From: Xylophilus rhododendri
Lineage (GTDB): Bacteria > Pseudomonadota > Gammaproteobacteria > Burkholderiales > Burkholderiaceae_C
Direction of reading: 5' to 3'
DNA: 64,000 bases
NCBI RefSeq assembly: GCF_009906855.1
Contig: NZ_CP047650.1
Coordinates: forward strand, 4,960,001-5,024,000
A program made the position numbers and the translations under genes. A model generated the notes under the pieces. That model saw only the letters and a list, made by a program, of their open reading frames with translations. It did not search any database and had not been told where the DNA came from. This document shows positions 17,892 through 29,138 of this stretch, piece after piece; positions within the stretch are counted from its first letter, which is position 1, and each line of letters begins with the position of its first letter.

Positions 17892-18743
17892 TTATTTTTC
17901 GGTATCGACCAGTCCGCGCACGAACCACTTCTGCATGGAGATGACCACGATCGCAGGCGGCAGCATGGCCAGCAGGGCGGTGGCCATGACCACGTTCCAT
18001 TCGTTCTGCGAGTCGCCGCCGGCGATCATGCGTTTGATGCCGATGACGACGGTGTACATGTCCTCGTTGGTGGTCGCCAGCAGCGGCCACAGGTACTGGT
18101 TCCAGCCGTAGATGAACTGGATCACGAAGAGCGCGGCCATGGCGGTGCGCGACAGCGGCAGCAGCACGTCGAAGAAGAAACGCATCGGCCCGGCGCCGTC
18201 CATGCGGGCGGCCTCCACCAGCTCGTCGGGCACCGTCATGAAGAACTGGCGGAACAGGAAGGTGGCGGTGGCCGAGGCGATCAGCGGCACGCTCAGGCCG
18301 GCGTAGCTGTTGAGCATGTTCAGGTCCGACAGCACCTGGTAGGTCGGCAGGATGCGCACCTCCACCGGCAGCATCAGGGTGATGAAGATCATCCAGAACA
18401 CCAGCTTCTTGAAGGGAAAGCGGAAGTAGACGATGGCGAAGGCCGAGAGCAGCGAGATCGCGATCTTGCCCAGCGAGATGATCAGCGCCGAGACCAGGCT
18501 GATCCACATCATGCGTAGCACCGGCGCATGCGAGCCGGCGCCGGTGGCGTTGCCGAAGAGCGCGGCATGCCAGGTCTGCCAGAAGTAGTTGCCCGGAGTC
18601 AGCGGCATGGGCAGCTGCACGATCTCCTCCGGCCTGTGGGTGGAGGCGATGAAGGCCAGGTAGAGCGGGAAGGCCACGATGATGACCCCGAGGATCATCA
18701 CCAGGTGCGACAGCAGCGTGAGGGCAGGGCGGCGGTCAAGCAT
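17892..18743 (-). CDS. ugpE: sn-glycerol-3-phosphate ABC transporter permease UgpE
   Basis: 283-aa inner-membrane permease with six predicted TM helices and the EAA loop [20 protein letters not shown], which docks onto UgpC. It starts on the base next to the ugpA stop codon. MalG-type fold; length is standard. Confidence 0.95.
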   Translation of the reverse strand: MLDRRPALTLLSHLVMILGVIIVAFPLYLAFIASTHRPEEIVQLPMPLTPGNYFWQTWHAALFGNATGAGSHAPVLRMMWISLVSALIISLGKIAISLLSAFAIVYFRFPFKKLVFWMIFITLMLPVEVRILPTYQVLSDLNMLNSYAGLSVPLIASATATFLFRQFFMTVPDELVEAARMDGAGPMRFFFDVLLPLSRTAMAALFVIQFIYGWNQYLWPLLATTNEDMYTVVIGIKRMIAGGDSQNEWNVVMATALLAMLPPAIVVISMQKWFVRGLVDTEK

Positions 18744-19625
18744 TTAGTAGTTCACCTTTTTCTCGACATAGCGGAACTGCACCACGGTCAGCACGATGAC
18801 GATCAGCATCAGCACCGCCGACTGCGCGGCCGAGCCGCCCAGGTCCATGGCCTTGAAGCCGTCGTAATACACCCGGTAGACCAGGATGGAGGTGTCCTTG
18901 CCCGGCCCGCCGTTGGTGGCCGCATCGACGATGCCGAAGGTCTCGAAGAAGGCATAGACCACGTTCATCACCAGCAGGAAGAAGGTGGTGGGCGAGATCA
19001 GCGGCAGCTGGATGCCCCAGAAGCGCCGCCAGGGCCCGGCGCCGTCGATGGCCGCGGCCTCGATCAGCGACTTCGGAATCGATTGCAGCGCGGCCACGAA
19101 GAAAAGGAAGTTGTAGGAGATCTGCTTCCACACCGCCGCCAGCACGATCAGCGCCATGGCCTGGCCGCCGTTGAGCAGATGGTTCCAGTCATAGCCGAAC
19201 TTGCCGAGCGCATAGGCGACCACGCCCAGCGCCGGCGAGAACATGAAGACCCACAGCACACCCGCCACCGCCGGCGCCACCGCGTAGGGCAGGATCAGCA
19301 GGGTGCGGTAGAAGGTCACGCCGCGCACCACCCGGTCGGCGAAAACCGCGAGCAGCAGCGACAGCACGATGCCCAGGCCCGCCACCAGCACCGAGAACAG
19401 CGCGGTGGTCTTGAAGGACTCGAGATAGGTGGCGTCGGAGAACAGCCGCTGGAAATTGTCCAGCCCCACCCACTCGGTGGAGGAGCCGAAGGCATCCTGC
19501 TCCTGCAGCGACTGCAGGATGGCCTGCGCCGCCGGCCAGAAGAAGAAGACGCAGATCACCGCCATCTGCGGTGCGATCAGCACCCATGGCAGCCAGGAGG
19601 AGCGGAACTGGACGCGTTTTTCCAT
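18744..19625 (-). CDS. ugpA: sn-glycerol-3-phosphate ABC transporter permease UgpA
   Basis: 293-aa MalF-type permease, six TM helices, EAA loop [20 protein letters not shown] near residue 190. It pairs with UgpE to form the membrane channel. It lies 13 bp after ugpB. Confidence 0.95.
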   Translation of the reverse strand: MEKRVQFRSSWLPWVLIAPQMAVICVFFFWPAAQAILQSLQEQDAFGSSTEWVGLDNFQRLFSDATYLESFKTTALFSVLVAGLGIVLSLLLAVFADRVVRGVTFYRTLLILPYAVAPAVAGVLWVFMFSPALGVVAYALGKFGYDWNHLLNGGQAMALIVLAAVWKQISYNFLFFVAALQSIPKSLIEAAAIDGAGPWRRFWGIQLPLISPTTFFLLVMNVVYAFFETFGIVDAATNGGPGKDTSILVYRVYYDGFKAMDLGGSAAQSAVLMLIVIVLTVVQFRYVEKKVNY

Positions 19626-19638
19626 CGGATGCCGGACT

Positions 19639-20949
19639 TCAGCCCTTGTTGGCCTTCTGGAAACGTTCCAGCTGCTCGTTGCCGCGCTTGACGATGCTGT
19701 CCAGCGCTTCCTTGGGCGTCTTTTTGCCGCCCCAGACCTGTTCCAGTTCCTCGTCCTCGATGGTGCGGATCTGCACGTAGTTGCCCAGGCGGATGCCGCG
19801 GCTCTTGTCGGTGACCTTGCGGATCATCTGCGTCACGGCCACGTCGGTGCCCGGGTTCTTGGCGTAGAAGCCCGAATCCTCGGTCAGCTTGTAGGCGGCC
19901 ATGGTGACCGGCAGGTAGCCGGTGCGCTGGTGGCTGGCGGCCTGCACTTCGGGCTTGGAGATGAAGTCGAAGAAGGAGGCGATGCCCTTGTACTGCTCGG
20001 GCTTCTTGCCCGACATCACCCACAGGCTGGCGCCGCCGATCACGGTGTTCTGCGGCGCGCCCTGCACGTCCGGGTAGTAGGGCAGGGGAGCCAGGCCATA
20101 GGCGAACTTGGCGTTCTTGGCCACGTTGCCGTAGAAGCCGGAAGAGGTGTTGATCATGGCGCACTCGCCGGAGACGAAGCTGGCCTCGGGCACGTTGCCG
20201 CGGCCCTTGTAGACGAACAGGCCCTGCTTGGCCATGTTGGCCAGGTTCTCGATGTGGCGCAGGTGCAGGGGCGAATCCACCTTCAGGCGCGCATCCATGC
20301 CCTGCAGGCCGTTGCCGCGGGTGGCGAACTCCACGTTGTGCCAGGAGGAGAAGCTCTCCAGCTGGGTCCAGCCCTGCCAGGCGGTGGTGAAGGGGCACTT
20401 GTGGCCGCTGGCCTTGAGTTTGGCGGCGGCCGCCACGACTTCGGGCCAGGTGGAAGGCGCCTTGTCCGTCGGCAGGCCGGCGGCCTTGAAGGCGTCCTTG
20501 TTGAAATAGAAGATGGTCGTCGAGCTGTTGAAGGGAAAGCTCAGCATCTCGCCGCTGGGCGCCGTGTAGTAGCCGGCCACGGCCGAGATATAGGCCTTGC
20601 TGTCGAACTTGTAGCCGGCATCGGTCATGACCTTGCTGACGGGAACGACGGCCTTCTTGCTGGCCATCATGGTGGCCGTGCCCACTTCGAAGACCTGCAG
20701 GATGTCGGGTGCGTTGCCGGCGCGGAAGGCGGCGACGGCGGCGGTCATGGACTCGTCGTAGCTGCCCTTGAAGGTCGGGACGATCTTGTAGCTCTTCTGG
20801 CTCTCGTTGAACTGCTTCGCGAGGTCGTTGACCCATTCGCCGTTGACGGCGGTCATCGAATGCCACCACTGGATTTCGGTCTGCGCCTGCGCGTTGGCGG
20901 CCAGGAGGACGCCGGCCGCGGCGGCCAGGGCGAGGGTCTTGAACTTCAT
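19639..20949 (-). CDS. ugpB: sn-glycerol-3-phosphate-binding periplasmic protein UgpB
   Basis: 436-aa solute-binding protein with a clear Sec signal peptide ([22 protein letters not shown]). The mature N-terminus [16 protein letters not shown] and the [18 protein letters not shown] segment are typical of UgpB, which binds glycerol-3-phosphate and glycerophosphodiesters. First gene of the operon. In enterobacteria ugp is PhoB-controlled; I do not see a convincing direct-repeat Pho box here. Confidence 0.95.
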   Translation of the reverse strand: MKFKTLALAAAAGVLLAANAQAQTEIQWWHSMTAVNGEWVNDLAKQFNESQKSYKIVPTFKGSYDESMTAAVAAFRAGNAPDILQVFEVGTATMMASKKAVVPVSKVMTDAGYKFDSKAYISAVAGYYTAPSGEMLSFPFNSSTTIFYFNKDAFKAAGLPTDKAPSTWPEVVAAAAKLKASGHKCPFTTAWQGWTQLESFSSWHNVEFATRGNGLQGMDARLKVDSPLHLRHIENLANMAKQGLFVYKGRGNVPEASFVSGECAMINTSSGFYGNVAKNAKFAYGLAPLPYYPDVQGAPQNTVIGGASLWVMSGKKPEQYKGIASFFDFISKPEVQAASHQRTGYLPVTMAAYKLTEDSGFYAKNPGTDVAVTQMIRKVTDKSRGIRLGNYVQIRTIEDEELEQVWGGKKTPKEALDSIVKRGNEQLERFQKANKG

Positions 20950-20999
20950 GAGGTCTCCAGCAGAAGGATGGACAAACCGGGCATCGTGGCTTTGCCGCG

Positions 21000-21030
21000 T
21001 GACGGTTGCGTGTCTTTTTCGTGACCGTCA
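21000..21030. promoter_or_regulatory. Inverted repeat in the ugpB-serA intergenic region
   Basis: TGACGGT (21000-21006), 17 bp, ACCGTCA (21024-21030): perfect 7-bp arms. The half-site resembles the TGACAG half of Pho boxes but is inverted rather than directly repeated. It lies between the divergent ugpB and serA genes and may serve either. Confidence 0.3.
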
Positions 21031-21189
21031 TTTTGCCTGCTTGCCAGAGCCGTTCCGAAGCGGGGAAACCCGTCGCGACAAGACCCTGCCGGCCCCGTTG
21101 ACGGCCCGGGCGCGCGGGCTTTGCTGCAGGGCAGCATGCTAGGATTTCTGCCCTCTTTCGCGCTCGCTCGCACACATCCCCGGGACACC

Positions 21190-22422
<1,233 letters not shown>

Positions 22423-22453
22423 GACTTCAAAAAAAGCCGACGAACGGCGTCCA

Positions 22454-22472
22454 GATGAGAATCTTTATCATC
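22454..22472 (+). promoter_or_regulatory. Fur box upstream of heme-type TonB receptor
   Basis: GATGAGAATCTTTATCATC, 19 bp with GATGA/TCATC arms, matching 12 of 19 positions of the consensus GATAATGATAATCATTATC. It lies 100 bp before the receptor ATG in an AT-richer stretch. Indicates iron repression of the receptor and probably the next gene. Confidence 0.7.
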
Positions 22473-22571
22473 TAAGATAACGCCCCTCAGCCAGCCAACT
22501 GCAGTGCCGGACCCCGCTCGGGGCCGGCCCGTCGAGATGCCAGCGAACGTCTTTTTCGCAGGATCCCGACC

Positions 22572-24899
22572 ATGTCAGTTTCTCCCGCAGGCCCCGGCGC
22601 AGCGCGCCGCAGGCTGTCCCGCAACGCCGTCTGCATCGCCGCGCAACTGTGCCTGGCCGGCACGGCCCTCCCGGCCTTCGCGCAGACCGCCGCCACCACC
22701 AACACCACGGCAGACAACGACGGCCACCTCGCGCCGCTGACCGTGCAGGCGCACCGCGAGCCGGCCGCCGGCAGCACCACCGTCATCGGCACCGAGGAGC
22801 TGGAGCGCAACGGCACCATCGACATGGGCGGCGTGGTGCGCAACCAGCCCCTGGTCAGCGCGCCGGGCGCCACCAGCGGCGGCGGCAATGTCTGGGACGG
22901 CGCCGGCACCACCGGCTACAACGTGCGCGGCGTGGAGGGCAACCGGGTCAGCCTGGACGTGGATGGCATCCAGCTGCCGCCGGCCGCGCCCCGGCCGGAC
23001 GGCAACGCGGCCAACTCCTTCGGCGTGGGCCGTGACTACATCGACCCCGAGATGTTCCGCGAGGTGCGCATCGATTCCGGCACCACGCCCGCCGCGCGCT
23101 CCGGCGCCCAGGGCCTGGGCGGCGGAGTAGGGTTCATCACCAAGTCGCCGGTGGACTACCTGCAGGGCGACGTCACCCGCTACGGCGCCTACAAGCTCGG
23201 CTATTCGTCGGCCAGCCGCACCCTGTCCAACGCGGTGACCGCGGCGGCGCGGCTCGACAAGGTGCAGGTGCTAGGCATCTATTCGCGCCGCGACGGCCAT
23301 GAGGCGAAGAACAACAGCGCCGTCGCCCCCAATCCGGACGACTGGCATTCCGATGCCCTGCTCACCAAGTTCCGCTGGGCCGACGACCCGGTGCACCAGT
23401 TCGGCCTGACGCTGGACCTGTTCCGCCGCCACAACGACCGCGTCTACGACAACAAGACCTCCACCACCTATCCCAACGGCGCCACCCAGCAGGCCGTGGC
23501 CCAGCGCGCGCGCATCAGCCTGGACCACGACTATTCGCCCGGCATCGGCACCCATGCCCTGTTCGACACCCTCAAGACCCGGCTCTACCTGCAGACCGCC
23601 AGCGAGGACGACGACACCCAGGCGCCCTACGTCACCGGCGGCCAGACCTACCAGCGTTTCCTCTCCACCAGCTACGACAACGACAACCTCGGCGCCACCG
23701 TCGATGCCCGCAAGCTGCTGGGCACGCACCTGCTGAGCTACGGCGCCGGCCTGGACCAGGGCAATTCCAAGCGCCCGTGGTCGGAGCTGCGCACCAACGC
23801 GGCCGGCGCCGTGGTCAGCACCAGCACCGGCAGCAAGAACCGCATGGCCGATACCGACACCACCCGCCTGTCGGCCTATATGCGCGACGAATACAGCTTC
23901 GAGGCCATCGGCCGCCGCGCCACCCTCACCCCCGGCCTGCGCGCCGAGTACTGGCGCATGAAACCCGACGCCAGCGGCTACGCCACGGCGGTGACGGGCG
24001 CCGCCAGTCAGTTGAAGACCGACAGCGACACCAACCTCCTGCCCGGCCTGAGCCTGGCCCTGGAGATGCAGCCCGGCCTGGACGCCTACGCCCAGTACCA
24101 GCGCGGCGTGCGTATCCCCACCGCGGCCGAGAAGACCGGCACCTACGACTCCTTCAGCTACACCGGCGGCAGCTCCGGCTACGCGGTGCTGGGCAATCCC
24201 GACCTGAAGCAGGAAACCAGCGATGCCTTCGAGCTGGGCATCAAGGGCGCGGCCGCACCGGGCGTCACCGTGCGCGCCGCCGCCTTCTACACCCGCTACC
24301 ACGACTTCATCGAATACGCCGCCCAGGCGGCCGACCCGGTCAACCTGCCCACCGTCACCTTCGGCCTGTACCGGCCCGAGAACATCGGCCGCGCCAACAT
24401 CTGGGGCGGCGAGTTCTCCACCCGGCTCGAAGGCGCCGCCTGGTCCGGTGGCCTGCGCGGCTACAGCCTGGAGCTGGCCGGCGGCGTGACGCAGAGCAAC
24501 GCCACCAACACCAGCACCGGCGCCAAGGGCCGGCTGGCTTCGGTGGCGCCGGCCAAGGTGGTCGCCACGCTGGGCTACACCGATCCGGGCAAACGCTTCG
24601 GCGTGTTCGGCACCGTCACCGGGGTGAAGGCGCGGCAGGCGCAGGGCGATGTCATCGCCAGCTCCACCACCAGCACCTTCGCGGTGCCGGGCTTCGGAGT
24701 GCTGGACTTCAGCGCCTTCTGGAACCTCAGTCCGAAGGTGCGGCTGAACGCCGGCCTCTACAACCTCACCGACAAGAAGTACTGGAACTACGCCACCGTG
24801 CGGGCCTTGCCCAACGGCACCGCCGCCCAGCGCACCGAGATCGACCGGGTTTCCATGCCCGGACGCAACCTCGGCGTCAGCCTCAACGTGATCTTCTGA
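22572..24899 (+). CDS. TonB-dependent heme/hemoglobin-type receptor
   Basis: 775-aa outer-membrane receptor. Signal peptide to about residue 37 (ending AFAQT), plug domain with TGYNVRGVEGNRVSLDVDGIQLP, then a 22-strand barrel ending in Phe (SLNVIF). The barrel carries the GNPDLKQETSDAFELG motif (NPDL box) shared by hemoglobin, heme and transferrin receptors. It resembles BhuR/HutA-type proteins. A Fur box precedes it and a HmuS-like gene follows 14 bp later, both supporting heme-iron uptake. No bhuTUV, tonB or exbBD genes are nearby. AGGAT precedes the ATG. Confidence 0.88.
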   Translation: MSVSPAGPGAARRRLSRNAVCIAAQLCLAGTALPAFAQTAATTNTTADNDGHLAPLTVQAHREPAAGSTTVIGTEELERNGTIDMGGVVRNQPLVSAPGATSGGGNVWDGAGTTGYNVRGVEGNRVSLDVDGIQLPPAAPRPDGNAANSFGVGRDYIDPEMFREVRIDSGTTPAARSGAQGLGGGVGFITKSPVDYLQGDVTRYGAYKLGYSSASRTLSNAVTAAARLDKVQVLGIYSRRDGHEAKNNSAVAPNPDDWHSDALLTKFRWADDPVHQFGLTLDLFRRHNDRVYDNKTSTTYPNGATQQAVAQRARISLDHDYSPGIGTHALFDTLKTRLYLQTASEDDDTQAPYVTGGQTYQRFLSTSYDNDNLGATVDARKLLGTHLLSYGAGLDQGNSKRPWSELRTNAAGAVVSTSTGSKNRMADTDTTRLSAYMRDEYSFEAIGRRATLTPGLRAEYWRMKPDASGYATAVTGAASQLKTDSDTNLLPGLSLALEMQPGLDAYAQYQRGVRIPTAAEKTGTYDSFSYTGGSSGYAVLGNPDLKQETSDAFELGIKGAAAPGVTVRAAAFYTRYHDFIEYAAQAADPVNLPTVTFGLYRPENIGRANIWGGEFSTRLEGAAWSGGLRGYSLELAGGVTQSNATNTSTGAKGRLASVAPAKVVATLGYTDPGKRFGVFGTVTGVKARQAQGDVIASSTTSTFAVPGFGVLDFSAFWNLSPKVRLNAGLYNLTDKKYWNYATVRALPNGTAAQRTEIDRVSMPGRNLGVSLNVIF

Positions 24900-24913
24900 G
24901 AAGGACTCTCGCC

Positions 24914-26095
24914 ATGCCAACCACCACCACCCGCAGAAACTTCCAGCGCCTGGCCCTCGGCGGCGCCGCATCCCTGGGCCTCTTGGGCACTGCCGTCCGC
25001 GCGGCCGAGCCCTCCCTGTCTGAACGCTGGGACCAGCTGCGTGCTTCGCAGCCCCGCCTGCCGGCGCGCGATGCGGCCCGGCAGCTCGGCGTGTCCGAAG
25101 CCGAGTTGCTCAACACCCGGGCCGGCGGCACCGTCACCCGCCTGCGCGACGGCAGCGACACGGCCCGTGAAGCCATGCGCCGCGTGCTGGGCCTGGGCGA
25201 GATCATGGCCCTGACCCGTAACGAGAACGCCGTGATCGAGACCACCGGCGTGCCCCGGCCCTTGCCGGAGCGGCTGACCCGTCCGGCCGCCGATCCCGCG
25301 GCCGAGGCCCAACGCCAGCGCCAGCTGCAGAGCGTCGTCGGCTACCTCGGCGGGCCGATCGACCTGCGCACCGATTTTTCGGTCTGGCACTTCGCCTTCG
25401 CCGTGGTGCAGCCCGGCGCGCAGGGCAAGACCAGCCGCAGCCTGCAGTTCTTCGATGCGCAGGGGCAGGCTGTGCACAAGGTCTATCTGACCGAGGCGTC
25501 GGACGTGGCGGCCTACGAGCGGCTGGTGGCCGAGTTCTCCGCCCAGGCTTCGAGCGGGCCTCTTTCGGTGGCGCCTGTCTTGGCGCGGCCTGCCGATCGG
25601 CCGGATGCCTCCGTGGATCAGCCCGGCCTGCAGCAGGCCTGGGGCGAGATCACCGATGTGCACCAGTTCTCCCGCCTGCTGTCGCGCTTCGGCGTGGAGC
25701 GGCAGCAGGCCTTCCGCCTGGCGCCCGCCGGCAAGGCCGTCGCTTTGCAGGCCCGGGCCGTGCGGCCCCTGCTGCAGGAGGCGGCGGCACGAAAGGTGGC
25801 GCTCATGGCCTTCGTCGGCAATGCCGGCGTCACCGAGATCTACAGCGGCAACATCGACAAGGTCCAGGAGGTCGGCGGCTACTTCAATGTGCTGGACCCG
25901 AAGTTCAACCTGCACCTGCGCGACAGCGCCTTCCGTTCGGCCTGGCTGCTGGAGCGGGGCAGCATCCATTCCGTCGAGTTCTTCGACGACCAGGGGCAGC
26001 TGGCCGTGAGTTTCTTCGGTGTGCATGGCCGGGGCGAGCCGCAGCCGGCCGCCTGGGTGGAACTGGTGCGCGGCCTGCCGCGCCTGGCCGGCTGA
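24914..26095 (+). CDS. HmuS/HemS-family heme-binding protein with Tat signal
   Basis: 393 aa. The body is a complete tandem-repeat HemS/HmuS fold: first repeat with SRSLQFFDAQGQAVHKVYLT, second with FVGNAGVTEIYSGNI, LDPKFNLHLRD (the segment carrying the usual heme-ligand His) and HSVEFFDDQGQLAVSFFG. Family members are cytoplasmic heme chaperones or heme-degrading enzymes. Unusually, this one begins with a classical twin-arginine leader: TTTRRNFQRL, a hydrophobic stretch to about residue 27, then AVRAAE as likely cleavage site. It follows the TonB receptor by 14 bp with AAGGA before the ATG. If the leader works, the protein acts in the periplasm. Confidence 0.87.
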   Translation: MPTTTTRRNFQRLALGGAASLGLLGTAVRAAEPSLSERWDQLRASQPRLPARDAARQLGVSEAELLNTRAGGTVTRLRDGSDTAREAMRRVLGLGEIMALTRNENAVIETTGVPRPLPERLTRPAADPAAEAQRQRQLQSVVGYLGGPIDLRTDFSVWHFAFAVVQPGAQGKTSRSLQFFDAQGQAVHKVYLTEASDVAAYERLVAEFSAQASSGPLSVAPVLARPADRPDASVDQPGLQQAWGEITDVHQFSRLLSRFGVERQQAFRLAPAGKAVALQARAVRPLLQEAAARKVALMAFVGNAGVTEIYSGNIDKVQEVGGYFNVLDPKFNLHLRDSAFRSAWLLERGSIHSVEFFDDQGQLAVSFFGVHGRGEPQPAAWVELVRGLPRLAG

Positions 26096-26165
26096 TGCTT
26101 CCATCCGTCTGATTTGCATCGGATTTCATCCATCCGGATTTTCCGGGGGGATTTTTGTAGAACCC

Positions 26166-26193
26166 GGGCTTTCAACCTGAAAAATGAAAGCCC
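26166..26193 (+). repeat. 9-bp inverted repeat just before the amine oxidase start
   Basis: GGGCTTTCA (26166-26174), 10-nt loop, TGAAAGCCC (26185-26193); perfect arms. It ends 3 nt before the GTG start and occupies the normal ribosome-binding position. No U-tract follows, so an operator or translation-control hairpin is more likely than a terminator. Confidence 0.5.
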
Positions 26194-26196
26194 GAG

Positions 26197-28157
26197 GTGA
26201 TCGTGACAAAACTTCCCCATTTTCCTGGCCTGAAACTCACCATGGCCCTGGCGGCCTGCATGTCCTGGGCCGCGCAGGCTCATCCGCTCGATCCGCTGAC
26301 AGCGGATGAAATCCAGAACGCGGTCGCCGTGCTCAAGGCCAGGCCGGATTTTCCCGCCGATGTCCTGTTTTCCACGGTGCAATTGAAGGAGCCGCCGAAG
26401 TCGGAAGTCTGGAATTATCGGGACGGCGCCGAACACCGGCGCGAGGCCTTCGCCGTCGTGATGGACCGAAAACTCAACCGCACTTACGAATCCGTCATCG
26501 ACCTGAAGACCAAACGCGCCATTTCCTGGCAGGAAATCAAGGGCGTGCAGCCGCTGCTGGCGGACAGCGAATATGAAGCCATGCGCAAAATCGTCAAAGC
26601 CGATCCCCGCTGGCGCGCCGCCATGCAGAAGCGCGGATTCAAGGAGGCGGATTTCGGGAAAATCGAAATCGACGGCTGGGCGGTCGGTGTGGTCGATCCG
26701 AAATTCTCCGGCCGCCTGATCCGCGGCGTGCCGTATTTCAAGGGCGACGGCGAAAACCATTACGGCCGCCCGATCGAAGGTGTGGTGGCGCTGGTCGACC
26801 TGAATCGCCGCAAGGTGATCGATTTGATCGATTCGGGTGTGGTGCCGGTCGCCGCGAAGACCCAGGATTTCAGCGAGGCCGCGGTGGGCCCGCAGCGCAG
26901 GCCGCCGCCGCCCTTGCTGATCACGCAGCCCGAGGGAGCCGGCTACACCCTCAAGGGCCACGAGATCGCCTGGCAGAAATGGCATTTCCGTTATTCCATG
27001 CATCCGCGCGAGGGCATGGTGCTGCACACGGTTTCCTACGACGACCAGGGAAAATCCCGCCCGATTCTCTACCGTGCCGCGGTTTCGGAAATGGTGGTGC
27101 CATACGGCGATCCATCGGTGAACTGGCGCTGGCGCGCCGCTTTCGATGTCGGCGAATACAACATCGGCCGAAATTGCTATTCCCTGGAAAAAGACCGGGA
27201 TGCACCGCCGAATGCACAACTGCTGGATGCCGCCTTCGCCGACGACACCGGCGCGGTGGTCGAGCGCAGAGGCATCGTGGCGATTTACGAGCGCGATGCC
27301 GGAATACTCTGGAAGCATTACGACGGCGTCGGCCAGAAAAACGAGACACGGCGCGCCCGCGAACTGGTGCTGTCTTCCGTCGCCACCATCGGCAATTACG
27401 ATTACGCGATCAACTACATCTTCAAGCAGGACGGCTCCATGGAAGTCGACCTGGCGCTCACCGGCCTGATGCTGGCCAAAGGGGTGAAGGAGCAGAAAGC
27501 CGATGGGCACCACGATTCCGGCTCGGGCCATCTGGTGGCGCAGAACATCGTCGCGCCGCATCACCAGCATTTCTTCAATTTCCGGCTGGATTTCGATGTG
27601 GATGGGGTGAACAACTCGGTGGCCGAGATGAATTCGCGTGCCATGGCGCCCGGCGCCGAAAATCCTTACGGCAATGGATTTCTCATGCACGAATCCCTGC
27701 TGAAAACCGAACGCGAGGCTGCACGCCATGTCGATATGCAGGCCGCGCGTACTTGGCTGGTGAAGAATCCCTCGGTGCGGAATTCACTCGGCCAGAACAC
27801 CGGTTTCATCATCGCGCCGGGCACCAATGCCATCCCTTACGCGGCACCCCAGGCGCCGGTGAGACAACGCGCCGGCTTCATCGGCCGCCATTTCTGGGCC
27901 ACCCGCTACCGGCCAGAAGAAGCCTATGCCGCCGGCCCTTACCCCAACCAGAACCGGGCAGCGGGCGGGCTGCCGGTCTACATCGCCGACAACGAAGCGC
28001 TGGAGAACACCGACGTGGTCGTCTGGTACACGCTGGGCGTGACCCACATCCCCGGCCCGAGGAATGGCCGGTGATGCCGACGACCCACACGGGCTTCAGG
28101 CTGCTGCCCGCGGCCTTCTTCGACCGCAATCCGGCGCTCGACGTGCCGCGATCGTGA
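26197..28157 (+). pseudogene. Copper amine oxidase (primary-amine oxidase), frameshifted near its 3' end
   Basis: Oxidises primary amines to aldehyde, H2O2 and ammonia using Cu(II) and topaquinone. Signal peptide at residues 1-28 (ending WAAQA), so periplasmic. The topaquinone precursor is Tyr401 in TIGNYDY, the catalytic base Asp is in FDVGEYNIG, the paired copper His are in HHQHFFNF, and the third copper His is His617 in GVTHIP. Directly after that the frame goes to IPGPRNGR and stops at 28074 (625 aa). One base added to the C run at 28050-28053 would instead give THIPRPEEWPVMPT, the family's normal C-terminus, continuing to the TGA at 28157. So a 1-nt deletion, or a sequencing error, removes the last ~30 residues. 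The gene uses more A/T-ending codons than its neighbours. GTG 26197 gives the full signal peptide. Confidence 0.85.
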
Positions 28158-29138
28158 TCAGCCGACCGCCGGGCGTCGGCGGGCGAAGCGCACCACCGTC
28201 ACACCCGCGCGCGCCTGCCGCAGCGAGGGCATGACGAGCACGCAGTCGTCGTGCGGCGTGACGATGGGGGTTGCGGCGTCGTAGCCGATCACGGTGCCGG
28301 CGACCGGGATCAGCTCCAGTCCCTGGTAGGGCTCGACGAAACGCACGTCGCGCCCGCCGACCACGGCCGCGCCGGTCACTTCCAGCAGCCATTGCACAGG
28401 CGCGTCGGGCAGCCGCCAGCCCGGCAGCGCCGCCTCGGCTTGCGCGGCATCCAGCGCCTCTGACTGCACCAGGAACCGCAGGCACTGGTCCTGCGCCACG
28501 GCGCGGCTGGCCGGGTCGCCATGGAAACCGCACTCCACCAGCAGCGACCGCACGCCCGAAGCGATGGCAGCCGAATCGCCGAAGCGCCCGAAGTCCCGCA
28601 TGCGCACGCCATCGCGATGGCCGGCATCCGCCACGATGTACTCCGGCGTGCCCATGGCCACGGCCAGCGCCTCGTTCAGCGGCGAGACGCCCGAGAGCGA
28701 AAGCGGCAGCCCGGGCTCGTGCATCGAATGCAGGTCCAGCAGCCAGTCGGCCTCGGCCACGAAGGGCGACAGGGCCAGGGCCCGGCGCCGCTCCAGCGTG
28801 GAGCCCGAGGCCATGCGCTCCACCGACCACTGGCGGTTCATGTCCTCCTCGACGAAACGCGAGTCGTCATGCCGCGCCGCATCGAAGCTGGCGAAGGCAT
28901 CGAGGTTGCAGAAGGCCAGCGTCAGCCGGCCGCGTGCCGGCCGCACGCCGGCTTCCAGCAGGCCCTTCAGCGCCCAGGCGCCGCACAGCTCGTTGCCATG
29001 CACCAGGGCCGTGATCATCACGTGCCGCCCGGGCTGCCCGGAGTCGAAGCGCCAGACGCCGGCAGTGCCGGTGTTGCCCTCGGCCCAGGCGCCCAGCTCG
29101 GGCTTTTGCAGGGTGAACTCCATGCCGGCCATCCTCAT
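28158..29138 (-). CDS. Succinylglutamate desuccinylase/aspartoacylase-family zinc deacylase
   Basis: 326-aa M14-like metallo-deacylase. The zinc motif HGNELCG (H-x-x-E) and the third ligand in DLHSMHEP are visible, as is the ECGFHGD segment near residue 225; the C-terminus is the small beta-domain. The family removes acyl groups from N-acyl amino acids (AstE, aspartoacylase, DoeB); the substrate here is unknown. The ATG at 29138 overlaps the stop of the Bug receptor gene in the ATGA manner; ATG 29132 or 29123 are alternatives. Co-transcription with a Bug receptor suggests an imported N-acylated or amide substrate. Confidence 0.82.
   Translation of the reverse strand: MRMAGMEFTLQKPELGAWAEGNTGTAGVWRFDSGQPGRHVMITALVHGNELCGAWALKGLLEAGVRPARGRLTLAFCNLDAFASFDAARHDDSRFVEEDMNRQWSVERMASGSTLERRRALALSPFVAEADWLLDLHSMHEPGLPLSLSGVSPLNEALAVAMGTPEYIVADAGHRDGVRMRDFGRFGDSAAIASGVRSLLVECGFHGDPASRAVAQDQCLRFLVQSEALDAAQAEAALPGWRLPDAPVQWLLEVTGAAVVGGRDVRFVEPYQGLELIPVAGTVIGYDAATPIVTPHDDCVLVMPSLRQARAGVTVVRFARRRPAVG

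Noticed and set aside
23271..24971. Long minus-strand open frame opposite the TonB receptor
   Set aside because: Low-complexity Gly/Ala/Val sequence, an antisense shadow of a well supported gene.
26131..26160. CCGGA-TTT-TCCGG hairpin followed by GGGGATTTTTG as terminator of the HmuS-like gene
   Set aside because: The stem is only 5 bp and the T-run is separated by four G; too weak to call.
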